Shown: positions 1-7,632, counted from the first letter of the stretch. The stretch is 7,847 bases of DNA from JBHJOF01 sp050330055 (GCA_050330055.1 JBHJOF010000293.1:1-7847); one strand, 5' to 3'. Program-made: numbers and translations. Notes: generated by a model from the letters alone, not told the origin.

Positions 1-1385
1 CAGCCAGGGCGCCGGCGATCGTCGAGGCCCAGCGCAGGCTGCTGCGCCAGCTGAGCAACAGCGGCTATCCCCTGGCCGAGGTCAGCAACCGCCGCGCCGT
101 GGTCGATCACGCCGCCACCACCATGACCGTCGAGCTGCAGGTAGCCGCCGGCCCGCGCGCGACTTTCGGTGCCACCACGATCGAGGGCCTGAGCGAGGTG
201 AAGGATGACTACGTCCGCGACCTGCTGCATTGGCAACATGGCGCGCTCTACGATCAGCGCCAGGTCGAAGCCGCGCGCCTGGCGCTGTCGCAGAGCGATC
301 TCTTCTCCTCGATCCGCATCGCGCACGCCGAGACGGTCGAAGCCGACGGAAGCCTGCCGATGGCTGTCACGCTCGCGGAGCGCGAGCATCGCACCCTGGG
401 CGCCGGCGCCAGCTTCTCGACCAGCGAGGGCCCCGGCGGTCAGATTTATTGGGAGCACCGCAACCTCTTCGGTCGCAATGAGCAATTGCGCCTGTCGCTC
501 CGGGCCGCCCTGATCGAGCGCAGCGCCAGGGCGAACTTCCGCAGACCGCACTATCTGCAGCTCGACCAGGCGCTGCTGGCGGAAACCGAGTTCGCCCAGC
601 GCACGACCGACGCCTTCGACGAAGACAGCGCTCGTGGCTTCGTTGGCCTGGAACGCAAGATTGACGAGACCTGGAGCGTGTCCGGCGGCGTCGCCATCGA
701 GTTCGCCAAGCTGACCGAGAGCGATCTCAAGGCAGGCACCGACGAGGAGGTGACGCGCAACTTCCGGCTCTACAGCACGCCGCTCGGCGTGAGGCGCGAC
801 ACCAGCAACAGCCTGCTCAACCCGACGGAGGGGACCAAGCTCAACCTGGCCCTGACCCCCTATGTCGGCACCCTGCGGGACTTCGGCGCCTTCGAGGAGA
901 GCCTGTTGTTCCTGGCCAGCGAGCTGTCCGGCTCGGCCTACCTCTCGCTCGACGCCGAGGACCGCATCGTTCTGGCGGGCCGCGGGCGGATCGGCTCGAT
1001 CGTCGGCGCCTCGACCGAGACCCTGCCGGCCAACAAGCGCTTCTACTCCGGCGGCGGCGGCTCGGTGCGCGGCTACGAGTTCCAGTCGATCGGCCCGGAG
1101 GACGCGCGGGGCGACCCAACCGGCGGGCGCTCGGTGATGGAGGGGGGCGGCGAGATCCGCATTCGCGTCACCGAGGACATCGGCGTGGTGCCCTTCGTCG
1201 AGGGCGGCATCATCGGCGAAGAAGCCTTCGTCGACTTCGAGGAACGGTTCCTTTGGGCCGCAGGTCTGGGCCTGCGCTATTATACCGCCGTCGGGCCGCT
1301 GCGGCTCGACGTCGCGTTCCCGATCAATGGGCGCGATAAGGACGATCTCTTCCAGTTCTACATCAGCCTGGGACAGGCCTTCTGA
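1..1385 (+). CDS. tamA: TamA, translocation and assembly module outer-membrane subunit (Omp85/BamA superfamily), 5' end missing
   Basis: The reading frame is open from the left edge (first complete codon at base 3) to TGA at 1383-1385, giving 460 visible residues. TamA proteins usually have about 570-600 residues, so the signal peptide and first POTRA domains lie outside the window; the GTG at 99 is an internal valine, not a start. Visible residues 1-45 look like the end of a POTRA domain, and 52-127 form the last POTRA (ATFGATTIEGL near its start, MAVTLAERE at its end). The rest is a 16-strand-type barrel. VRGY at residues 355-358 is the hallmark Omp85 motif of the inward-folding loop, preceded by RFYSGGGGS. 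The protein ends in phenylalanine (ISLGQAF), as expected of an outer-membrane beta-signal read by BAM. TamA works with TamB in outer-membrane assembly. TamB starting one base downstream separates it from BamA, which is normally followed by other genes. Identity is secure; exact boundaries of the domains are estimates. Confidence 0.93.
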   Translation, partial: ARAPAIVEAQRRLLRQLSNSGYPLAEVSNRRAVVDHAATTMTVELQVAAGPRATFGATTIEGLSEVKDDYVRDLLHWQHGALYDQRQVEAARLALSQSDLFSSIRIAHAETVEADGSLPMAVTLAEREHRTLGAGASFSTSEGPGGQIYWEHRNLFGRNEQLRLSLRAALIERSARANFRRPHYLQLDQALLAETEFAQRTTDAFDEDSARGFVGLERKIDETWSVSGGVAIEFAKLTESDLKAGTDEEVTRNFRLYSTPLGVRRDTSNSLLNPTEGTKLNLALTPYVGTLRDFGAFEESLLFLASELSGSAYLSLDAEDRIVLAGRGRIGSIVGASTETLPANKRFYSGGGGSVRGYEFQSIGPEDARGDPTGGRSVMEGGGEIRIRVTEDIGVVPFVEGGIIGEEAFVDFEERFLWAAGLGLRYYTAVGPLRLDVAFPINGRDKDDLFQFYISLGQAF

Positions 1386-1386
1386 G

Positions 1387-4300
1387 ATGGCCGAGCAACC
1401 GCAGCGCAAAAGACCATCCCTCCTCCGCCGCCTGGCGCTTGGAACCGCTGCGCTGGTCGGCATGGCGTTGTTGCTGCTGGCCGTCGCCGGCATCTGGTTG
1501 ACGAGCGCACCAGGGCGCGACTGGCTGCGCGGTACGCTCGAGGCTGCCGTGTCGGAACCGGGTGAGCTGGAGCTGCGCATCGCCGCGCTCGAGGGCCCGC
1601 TGCCGGGCTCCATCACGCTCAAGGGCGTCACCCTGGCCGATGCGCAGGGCATCTGGCTCAGCGCCGAGCAGGCGAAGCTCACGTGGCGGCCGCTGGACTT
1701 GCTGAGGCGGCACTTGGCGATCGACGCGATCGAGATCTCCGACCTGACGCTGGCGCGCCTGCCCGAAAGCGCGGCGGCAGAGGATGAGACGCCGGAAGCG
1801 TTCAGCCTTCCCCGCCTGCCGCTCGACGTGACAGTAAAGCATTTGGCAGTCGACGAACTGTCGCTCGGCGAAACCGTCCTTGGCCAAGCTGCGCGATTCC
1901 GAGTCATCGGCGCGCTGGCCGCGGATGCGGGCGACGCGATCCGCAGCGCGCTGCACGCCGAGCGAACCGACGGCGCCGACGGCCGGCTCGCTGTCGAGGC
2001 CGTCTACCGCCCGGATGACGACAGGCTGACTCTCGATGCCAGGCTGTCGGCGGCCGAGGGCGGTCTGCTGGCCCACCTGCTCGGCCTGCCGGGGCTGCCC
2101 GCTACCGAGATTGCGCTGGCCGGCGACGGCGCGCTCAGCAACTGGCGCGGCCGCCTCACCGGCGCGCTGCAGAACATGGCCGATCTGCAGGCCGAACTCA
2201 GGATCACGCGCGATCCCGAGCTGCGCCTGACCGCGAGCGGGCGGGTCGAGGCCGGCGCCCTGCCCGACGAGCCGCCCTGGCCCTTGCTGGCCGGCGTCAC
2301 CGACTTCGAGCTGACTGCCGCCTGGCACGAAGAAACCCTGCTCGATCTGCAGAACCTGACGATCGAGGGCACGGTGCTGCGCGGCACGCTTTCGGGGCAG
2401 CTAGACAGCGCGACGCTGGAAAGCGCCCTGCAGGCAGCCCTGACCGTCGAGCGGTCCGACGCCGTGGACCGCATGGTGGCGCCGGCCAGCCTGCGCCGCC
2501 TGGACGTCACCGCCGAAGCGCGCGGACCGCTGCTGCAGCCGAGCGTCACCGCCGAGGCGACGGCGCAGGGCTTCGCCGCCCCCGGCTTCGCCGCCGAAGC
2601 GCTGACGGCGCGCGTGTCTGCAGTAGCCGAGACAGCGCTTGATGCAGCCTCCCCTCGCCTGGCCATCAGCGCCATCGGCAGGGTCGCTTCACCAGGCCTC
2701 GATCCGGCCGAGGCGATGGCGCCGTTGCTCGGCGAGGCGATCGACTGGGAGGCGGAAGGCGAGCTCGATCTCGACGCACTACGCTTCGAGGCCACGCGCT
2801 TTTCCCTTGCCACGGTCCGGGTGACCGCCGAAGGGCCGGCCACGCTGATGCTCGAAAGCGGCGACGTCACCACGAGCCAGACCATCATACTCGACGACCT
2901 GGCGGCGCTGCGCGCCCTCACCGGCCTGGAGTTAAGCGGTGGCGCGCAGCTGCAGGCGGAGCTGGACGCGACGGACTACTTCGCGGGGCTGCGCATGACC
3001 GTGACCGGCACGCTGAGCGATTTCCGTAGTGGAATCTCGGTGGCCGATCCGCTGATTGGACCAACGCCCAGTCTCGGCGCCGACATCGAGCTGGCGCAAG
3101 ACGGCTCCCTCACAGTGACGGCGGCGCATCTCGATGGTGTGGACAGCTGGCTGGCCGCCGATGCCAGCTTCCCGGCCGACTTCGCCAGTATCACGGCGAG
3201 CTTCGCAGCCGGTGCCGCGCGCCTTGACCGGCTGTCCCAGGAGCTGGGCAGCCGCCTTGCCGGCAGCGCCGACGTGGAAGGCACGATCAGCGGAGCGATC
3301 GACGATCCCGGCAGCGACGGGCAGGTGGTGCTGCGCGAGCTGCGGGTCGAAGACGTCGACCTGGGACGGATCGACCTCGGCTATGGCGCGACTAACCTGG
3401 CGAGCGGACCGCGCGGCCGGGTCGAGCTTGAAGTGGCCAACACCGCCGGCCGCTTCGCCGGCACCGGCCACTTCGCGCTCGATGACGAGCGGCTGGCGCT
3501 GAGCAATCTCGCCCTGGCCGGCGAGGGCACCAGCGTCAAGGGTGATCTCTCCCTGCCGCTCGAGGGCGCTGCCATGACCGGCGAGTTGACTGCGCAGGTC
3601 GCGCGCCTGGCGCCGTGGCTGACGCTGGCCGGGCAACAGGGCGACGGCGCGGCCGGCGTGCGCGTTCGCCTGACCGCGCCGGACGGCAGACAGGCCGTGC
3701 AGCTCGCGGCCAACCTGGCCGACCTGCGCTATCCGCTCGGCGACGACGACGCCCTGCGCGTCGAGGCAGCCGAGGTTTCGGCCAGCATCGCCGACCTGAC
3801 CCGACCGCTGGCCGCCGACGTCCAGCTGCGCGCGACGGGGTTGCAGGCAGCACCAGCTAACTTGGAGGAGCTCGTGCTGAATGCACGGGGCGACGGTGAT
3901 GGCGCCGACTTCACCCTGGCGGCGCGCGGCGACCTCCAGGGCGCGCTGGCGCTGGACGCCAGCGGTCGGGTCGCGCTCGAGGGCGATCAGACGAGTCTTG
4001 CGCTGGCGAGCCTGCAAGGCACGCTGATCGGGCGGCCGCTGACGCTGCAACGGCAGGCACGCCTCACCATGGGCGCAGACCGTCTGCGACTGGATGACCT
4101 GCTGCTCGACTTCAGCGGCGGCACCATGGCGGCGAGTGCCGATATCGATCGCACCAACCTCGCCGCCGAGCTGCGCCTCGACGCGCTACCGCTCGACCTG
4201 ATCGAGGTGGCAGCACCGCATACCAACCTCGACGGCAGCCTGTCGGGCAGCCTGCAGCTCGCCGGAACGCGCAGCGACCCGCGCGGCAGCGCGCGCTTCG

Positions 4301-5790
4301 AGACCGCCGATCTGCGACTCAAGGAGGCTGCCGACATCCCCCCCATCGAGGCCGTTGTCGAAGCCGGCTGGCAGGGCGGCCGCCTGGCGCTCGACGGCAC
4401 GCTGTCGGGCTTCGCCGACGAACCGGCCAGACTCAATCTGGAGGCACCGCTGCGCCTCGACCCGGAGAGCCTGGCGATCACGCTGCCGGGCAGCGAGCCG
4501 GTCAGTGGCCGGCTGGCCTGGCAGGGTGACCTGGCGGAGATCTGGCCGCTAGTGCCGCTCGACGGCCATCGCCTGGCCGGACGGGCGGAACTGGGGGCGC
4601 AGCTCGCCGGCAGCCTCGATGCCCCCCGTCTGACGGGCAACGCCAGCCTCGCCAATGGGTTCTACGAGAATCTGGGATTTGGCACTTTGCTCAAGGATAT
4701 ATCGCTTGATCTTGAACTGACAGGCGAACAGGCTCGGCTGGTCAGCCTGACGGCCATCGACGGCAAGGGCGGGCGCCTGTCGGCCGATGGCGCGCTGGCG
4801 CTCATACCCGAGCGCGGTCTTCCCTTTACGCTCAACACCGACTTCACCGACTTCACCCTCGTCCGCCGCGATGACGCCACCATCGTGAGCGACGGCAAGA
4901 TAACGCTCGACGGTTCGACCGAGCGGGCCGCGGTGCACGGCACGGTGACCACGAAGCGTGCCGAGATCCGCATCACCCGCGACCTGCCGCCCGAGGTGGT
5001 CGAACTGCAGGTCATCGAGGTGAATGCCGCCGCCATCGGCCGGAGCGAAGCGCCCCCCGCCGCGGCAGCACCCGGAGCGCAGATCGCGCTCGACCTGGTG
5101 ATCGACATGCCGGGCCGCATCTTCGTGCGCGGCCAGGGGCTCGACTCCGAGTGGGGCGGCAATCTGAAGATTACCGGAACCGCCGACGCGCCGATCATCA
5201 ATGGCGAGCTCAGCGTGGTGCGCGGCCAACTGACCGTGATCGGCCGCACCTTCCAGCTCGACAAGGGAGTCGTCAGCTTTACCGGCGGCGAGGAGATCAA
5301 TCCGCTGCTCGACGTGGCGGCGCGCTATGAAGGGAGCGACCTGACGGTCACAGCGCTGGTCACCGGCAGTGCGCAGGATCCGCAATTCGAGCTCACCTCG
5401 CAGCCCTCGCTGCCGCAGGACGAAATCCTCTCCCGCGTGCTGTTCGGCAAGTCCAGCGCACAACTGACAGCCTTCGAAGCGGTGCAGCTAGCCCAGGTGG
5501 CGGCCGATCTCACCGGCAAGGGCGGCCAGGGCGCCGGCCTGCTCGACCGAGCACGTACTGTAATGGGCGTCGACGTGCTTCGGGTCGAGGCGGACGAGAG
5601 CGGCGCGCCTACAGTTGCCGCCGGGCGCTATCTCACCGAGAAGGTCTATGTCGGCGTCAGGCAGGGTGCCGCCGCCAGCTCGGGCAGCGTCGGCGTCGAG
5701 GTCGAGCTGACTCCGCACATCTCGGTCAAGAGCGACGTCGGCCAGACCGGGGAAAGCGACATCGGCATCAACTTCAAATGGGACTATTGA
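1387..5790 (+). CDS. tamB: TamB, inner-membrane-anchored translocation and assembly module subunit (DUF490/AsmA-like)
   Basis: The complete protein has 1467 residues, a normal size for TamB. An arginine/lysine-rich start (QRKRPSLLRR) is followed by one hydrophobic anchor at about residues 17-38, giving an inner-membrane signal anchor with the bulk in the periplasm. Residues about 69-122 match the conserved TamB N-terminal pattern (EGPLPGSITLKGVTL, then LTWRPLDLLRRHLAI). The long middle consists of repeated beta-rich AsmA-like segments expected to form a hydrophobic groove. Residues from about 1090 to the end are the TamB C-terminal domain: FVRGQGLDSEWGG at 1246-1258, NGELSVVRGQL, then DEILSRVLFGKS at 1345-1356, ending NFKWDY. 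In the family this domain contacts TamA, and the groove is thought to carry lipid or help insert outer-membrane proteins. I chose the ATG at 1387 because it follows the tamA stop by one base, implying translational coupling, and leads directly into the anchor. An in-frame ATG at 1327 would add 20 unlikely residues from within tamA. Confidence 0.95.
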   Translation: MAEQPQRKRPSLLRRLALGTAALVGMALLLLAVAGIWLTSAPGRDWLRGTLEAAVSEPGELELRIAALEGPLPGSITLKGVTLADAQGIWLSAEQAKLTWRPLDLLRRHLAIDAIEISDLTLARLPESAAAEDETPEAFSLPRLPLDVTVKHLAVDELSLGETVLGQAARFRVIGALAADAGDAIRSALHAERTDGADGRLAVEAVYRPDDDRLTLDARLSAAEGGLLAHLLGLPGLPATEIALAGDGALSNWRGRLTGALQNMADLQAELRITRDPELRLTASGRVEAGALPDEPPWPLLAGVTDFELTAAWHEETLLDLQNLTIEGTVLRGTLSGQLDSATLESALQAALTVERSDAVDRMVAPASLRRLDVTAEARGPLLQPSVTAEATAQGFAAPGFAAEALTARVSAVAETALDAASPRLAISAIGRVASPGLDPAEAMAPLLGEAIDWEAEGELDLDALRFEATRFSLATVRVTAEGPATLMLESGDVTTSQTIILDDLAALRALTGLELSGGAQLQAELDATDYFAGLRMTVTGTLSDFRSGISVADPLIGPTPSLGADIELAQDGSLTVTAAHLDGVDSWLAADASFPADFASITASFAAGAARLDRLSQELGSRLAGSADVEGTISGAIDDPGSDGQVVLRELRVEDVDLGRIDLGYGATNLASGPRGRVELEVANTAGRFAGTGHFALDDERLALSNLALAGEGTSVKGDLSLPLEGAAMTGELTAQVARLAPWLTLAGQQGDGAAGVRVRLTAPDGRQAVQLAANLADLRYPLGDDDALRVEAAEVSASIADLTRPLAADVQLRATGLQAAPANLEELVLNARGDGDGADFTLAARGDLQGALALDASGRVALEGDQTSLALASLQGTLIGRPLTLQRQARLTMGADRLRLDDLLLDFSGGTMAASADIDRTNLAAELRLDALPLDLIEVAAPHTNLDGSLSGSLQLAGTRSDPRGSARFETADLRLKEAADIPPIEAVVEAGWQGGRLALDGTLSGFADEPARLNLEAPLRLDPESLAITLPGSEPVSGRLAWQGDLAEIWPLVPLDGHRLAGRAELGAQLAGSLDAPRLTGNASLANGFYENLGFGTLLKDISLDLELTGEQARLVSLTAIDGKGGRLSADGALALIPERGLPFTLNTDFTDFTLVRRDDATIVSDGKITLDGSTERAAVHGTVTTKRAEIRITRDLPPEVVELQVIEVNAAAIGRSEAPPAAAAPGAQIALDLVIDMPGRIFVRGQGLDSEWGGNLKITGTADAPIINGELSVVRGQLTVIGRTFQLDKGVVSFTGGEEINPLLDVAARYEGSDLTVTALVTGSAQDPQFELTSQPSLPQDEILSRVLFGKSSAQLTAFEAVQLAQVAADLTGKGGQGAGLLDRARTVMGVDVLRVEADESGAPTVAAGRYLTEKVYVGVRQGAAASSGSVGVEVELTPHISVKSDVGQTGESDIGINFKWDY

Positions 5791-5852
5791 TCGGCCGCGC
5801 GCTCGGCTACTACCTTCCTGCTCCGCCCGTCTCCATCGCCTCCCGCGACAAC

Positions 5853-5858
5853 AGGGAA
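5853..5858 (+). promoter_or_regulatory. Ribosome binding site that fixes the methyltransferase start
   Basis: AGGGAA lies six bases before the ATG at 5865. It decides between that start and an in-frame ATG at 5778 that overlaps the tamB stop and would add 29 residues with no family resemblance. I see no comparable site before 5778. Confidence 0.7.
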
Positions 5859-5864
5859 CGCTCC

Positions 5865-6527
5865 ATGTCGAAAAAATCGATCACCCTCGACGACCGGCTT
5901 TACGACTATCTGCTGCAGGTTTCGCTGCGCGAGCCGCCGCTGGTGGCCCGCCTGCGCGAGGAGACCGCGACCATGCCGTTCTCCACCATGCAGATCGCGC
6001 CGGAGCAGGGCCAGTTCATGGGCCTGCTGGTCGAGCTGATCGGCGCGCGGCGCGCCCTGGAGGTCGGCACCTTCACCGGCTACAGCGCGCTCTGCGTGGC
6101 ATTGGCGTTGCCTTCGGACGGCCGGGTGATCGCCTGCGACGTAAGCGAGGACTACACCGCGGTGGCGCGCCGCTACTGGCAGGAGGCCGGAGTCGCCGAC
6201 AAGATCGACCTGCGCCTGGCGCCCGCGGTCGAGACCCTGGAGGCCCTGCTGACCGAGGGCGCGGCCGGCAGCTTCGACTTCGCCTTCATCGACGCCGACA
6301 AGGCGAACTATCTCGCCTACTACGAGCGGTCGCTGGAGCTGATCCGCCCGGGCGGACTGATTGCGGTCGACAACGTGCTGTGGGATGGCGCGGTGGCCGA
6401 TCCGACCCGGGAGGACGAGGACACCGAGGCGATCAGCGCGCTCAACGAGAAGCTGCACAAGGACGAGCGGGTCAGCTTGTCGCTGGTGCCGGTCGGCGAC
6501 GGTCTCACGCTCGCTCGCAAGCGCTGA
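5865..6527 (+). CDS. Class I SAM-dependent, metal-dependent O-methyltransferase (Methyltransf_3, catechol/caffeoyl-CoA type)
   Basis: The protein has 220 residues, the normal length for bacterial members of this cytoplasmic family, which transfer a methyl group from S-adenosylmethionine to a hydroxyl, often on catechol-like compounds. EVGTFTGYS at residues 66-74 is the glycine-rich SAM-binding motif I. The acidic stretch ACDVSEDY should hold the end of strand 2, which binds the SAM ribose. IDADKANY at 142-149 supplies D143, and VDNVLWDG at 168-175 supplies D169 and N170. By analogy with plant caffeoyl-CoA O-methyltransferases these three are the divalent-metal ligands, and all are present, so the enzyme looks active. 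It lies 74 bases after tamB on the same strand with no obvious terminator between, so co-transcription is possible. The substrate cannot be read from the sequence; a quinone, phenolic or secondary-metabolite substrate would be a guess. Annotations as a caffeoyl-CoA enzyme would be by homology only. Confidence 0.93.
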   Translation: MSKKSITLDDRLYDYLLQVSLREPPLVARLREETATMPFSTMQIAPEQGQFMGLLVELIGARRALEVGTFTGYSALCVALALPSDGRVIACDVSEDYTAVARRYWQEAGVADKIDLRLAPAVETLEALLTEGAAGSFDFAFIDADKANYLAYYERSLELIRPGGLIAVDNVLWDGAVADPTREDEDTEAISALNEKLHKDERVSLSLVPVGDGLTLARKR

Positions 6528-6571
6528 CAGCACGTCGCCCCGGGGCATTCAAGGCGGCCAAATCTATCCAC

Positions 6572-6588
6572 AGCGGCGCGACGCCGTT
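6572..6588 (+). terminator. Possible weak hairpin terminator after the methyltransferase gene
   Basis: A seven-pair stem (AGCGGCG pairing with CGCCGTT, including one G-U pair) closes a three-base CGA loop 45 bases after the methyltransferase stop. The bases after it (AACTTCTCG) are not a true T run, so intrinsic termination would be inefficient. The site abuts an AT-rich island, so it could instead belong to the next gene's promoter. Confidence 0.25.
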
Positions 6589-6601
6589 AACTTCTCGTCA
6601 A
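6587..6601 (+). promoter_or_regulatory. CtrA-like site in the presumed promoter of the small secreted-protein gene
   Basis: TTAA-CTTCTCG-TCAA matches the alphaproteobacterial CtrA consensus TTAA-N7-TTAA with one mismatch. Further TTAA motifs at 6602-6605 and 6609-6612 make 6587-6625 the most AT-rich stretch nearby, as expected for a promoter. I cannot place convincing -35 and -10 hexamers. CtrA control is inferred from one imperfect match in a region not shown to come from a CtrA-containing organism. Confidence 0.3.
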
Positions 6602-6624
6602 TTAAGATTTAAGCCGATATTTAC

Positions 6625-6667
6625 CCGAGCCTGAAAGACTCATGGCAACGGTCATGGCTCGGACCGT
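6625..6667 (+). promoter_or_regulatory. Leader inverted repeats upstream of the small secreted-protein gene
   Basis: CCGAGCC at 6625-6631 is the perfect inverted complement of GGCTCGG at 6656-6662. ACGGTC at 6648-6653 is likewise complementary to GACCGT at 6662-6667, and a third small stem can form from CATGGC (6641-6646) and GTCATG (6651-6656). These stems share bases, so they cannot all form at once. TCATGGC also occurs twice directly (6640-6646 and 6652-6658). This could be an operator or a structured RNA leader. No T run follows, so it is not a classical terminator. Pairing is seen directly; function is inference. Confidence 0.35.
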
Positions 6668-6682
6668 CCGTTAGGAACCCAT

Positions 6683-6687
6683 GAGGT
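6683..6687 (+). promoter_or_regulatory. Ribosome binding site for the small secreted-protein gene
   Basis: GAGGT lies five bases before the ATG at 6693. An in-frame ATG at 6681 has AGGAA only three bases before it, too close for good initiation. The choice changes the protein by four residues (MRSV) ahead of the same signal peptide. Confidence 0.5.
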
Positions 6688-6692
6688 CGGTT

Positions 6693-6998
6693 ATGCGTAA
6701 CATTATTACTCTAGCCGCTGCCATCGCATTGCTTGCCACCCCTGCCCTGGCGGGTCAGAAGCAGTGCAACCAGCGGGACGAGGTGCTGAAGCTGCTGTCC
6801 AACAAGTACAGCGAGTCCCCCGTCGCCTTCGGCGTGACCAACAATGGCGGCCTGGTCGAGGTCCTCAAAAGCACCCCCAGTGCCAAGGAAGACACCTGGA
6901 CCATCATCATCACCACGCCGCAGGGCGTGAGCTGCCTGGTGGCCGCCGGCGAGGGCTGGCGCGGCATCGAGCAGATGGCGCTCGACCCGGAGACCTGA
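6693..6998 (+). CDS. Small exported protein of unknown function with two conserved-looking cysteines
   Basis: The 101-residue protein starts with a clear Sec signal peptide: MRN, a hydrophobic core (IITLAAAIALLATP), then a cleavage site after ALA at residue 20. The mature product is about 81 residues and periplasmic. It has just two cysteines, C25 and C81, near the ends of the compact core, so a disulfide is likely. CNQRDEVLKLLSNKYSESPV near the N-terminus looks like an amphipathic helix. The stretches GVTNNGGLVEVL, TWTIIITTPQGVSC and LVAAGEGWRGIE look like beta strands and turns. I recognise the pattern from small uncharacterised alphaproteobacterial proteins but know no function or reliable family name. 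It is preceded by its own AT-rich region and structured leader, so it is probably transcribed independently of the methyltransferase. It faces the DUF192 gene tail to tail, 27 bases away. It is not a lipoprotein, because no cysteine sits at the cleavage site. Confidence 0.82.
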   Translation: MRNIITLAAAIALLATPALAGQKQCNQRDEVLKLLSNKYSESPVAFGVTNNGGLVEVLKSTPSAKEDTWTIIITTPQGVSCLVAAGEGWRGIEQMALDPET

Positions 6999-7009
6999 TC
7001 GCCGCGTTT

Positions 7010-7039
7010 GCGAGGCTCGCGCCTGCTAACGGGCCTCGC
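7010..7039. terminator. Possible bidirectional terminator stem between converging genes
   Basis: GCGAGGCTCG (7010-7019) pairs with CGGGCCTCGC (7030-7039) over ten pairs with one G-U, closing a ten-base loop. It spans the gap after the small secreted-protein gene and the last codons of the minus-strand DUF192 gene, where a shared terminator would be expected. Neither strand has a T run after the stem, so termination would be weak or Rho-assisted. Confidence 0.4.
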
Positions 7040-7517
7040 CGAAGACTGGGTGCAGCACCCGGTCGCCCGGCGTAATGCCGAGACGTGCGGCGGTCCCGCC
7101 ATTGAGCTCGAGGACGCCGCGCACCGGATGGTCGGATGAGATGGTCCTGGTCGACAGCGGCACGGTCCGCGCGACCACCTTTGCGATCCGGCCGTTCCCC
7201 TCGATGAAGAGCATGTCGAGCGGGATCAGAGTATTCTTCATCCACATCGAGATCGTCTGCTCGCTGTCGTAGATGAACAGCATTCCGCTGTCGTCCGCCA
7301 GCTCGCGGCGGAACATCAGGCCCTGAGCCTGCTCGTGCGGGCTGCGCGCCAGCTCGACCCGGAAATCATGACGCTCGCCCGCCGCCGTCTCGATCGCCAG
7401 ACTGTCAGTCTCGAAGCTGATGATCAGGCCGTCGCCCCGTCCCCCCGCCGGCAGGGACAGCCACGGCGCGACCAGCGCGCAGAGCAGCAGAACGATCGGA
7501 CCAAGGCGTCGCATCAT
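7026..7517 (-). CDS. Exported DUF192 family protein
   Basis: The 163-residue protein has an N-terminal export signal (MMRRLGPIVLLLCALVAPWL) followed by one DUF192 domain (PF02643) at about residues 32-160. Characteristic motifs are visible in order: RVELARSPHEQAQGLMFRR (53-71), SMWMKNTLIPLDMLFI (90-105), VLELNGGTAARLGI (135-148) and PGDRV (150-154). Members are small secreted or periplasmic beta-rich proteins whose biochemical role is, as far as I know, not established. The cysteine at residue 13 sits inside the hydrophobic core after leucine and does not make a lipobox. The start is uncertain. The ATG at 7517 (or 7514) gives a normal signal peptide but has no clear ribosome binding site. The ATG at 7619 has AGGG six bases upstream but would add 34 residues encoded by codons less GC-biased than the rest, and place a long tail before the signal. 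I prefer 7517. Confidence 0.88.
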   Translation of the reverse strand: MMRRLGPIVLLLCALVAPWLSLPAGGRGDGLIISFETDSLAIETAAGERHDFRVELARSPHEQAQGLMFRRELADDSGMLFIYDSEQTISMWMKNTLIPLDMLFIEGNGRIAKVVARTVPLSTRTISSDHPVRGVLELNGGTAARLGITPGDRVLHPVFGEAR

Positions 7518-7632
7518 GGGCGGCAGAGATAGCCGCTCGGCGAGTCCCACACAAGATGGTGCCCCGTCCAGCGAGCGCATGGCAGGACTTTCGTTGCGCC
7601 GAGTTCCCTTCGCTGTCATCGCTGGCCCTGAC

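Noticed and set aside
99..101. GTG as the start of the TamA gene
   Set aside because: The frame remains open to the left edge and continues POTRA-like sequence, so the gene begins outside the window.
1363..2328. Long minus-strand open frame of 321 codons across the start of tamB
   Set aside because: It is antisense to a clear TamB N-terminus, is glutamine- and arginine-rich with no domain pattern, and such frames are expected opposite GC-rich genes.
2932..4050. Minus-strand open frame of 372 codons within tamB
   Set aside because: Its composition is typical of an antisense shadow, and the plus strand encodes continuous AsmA-like sequence.
5784..6548. Minus-strand open frame of 254 codons opposite the methyltransferase
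   Set aside because: The opposite strand carries intact SAM and metal-binding motifs; this frame has no recognisable motif.
7026..7517. DUF192 protein as a lipoprotein because of the cysteine at residue 13
   Set aside because: The cysteine follows LLL inside the hydrophobic core, with no small residue before it, so it does not fit a lipobox.
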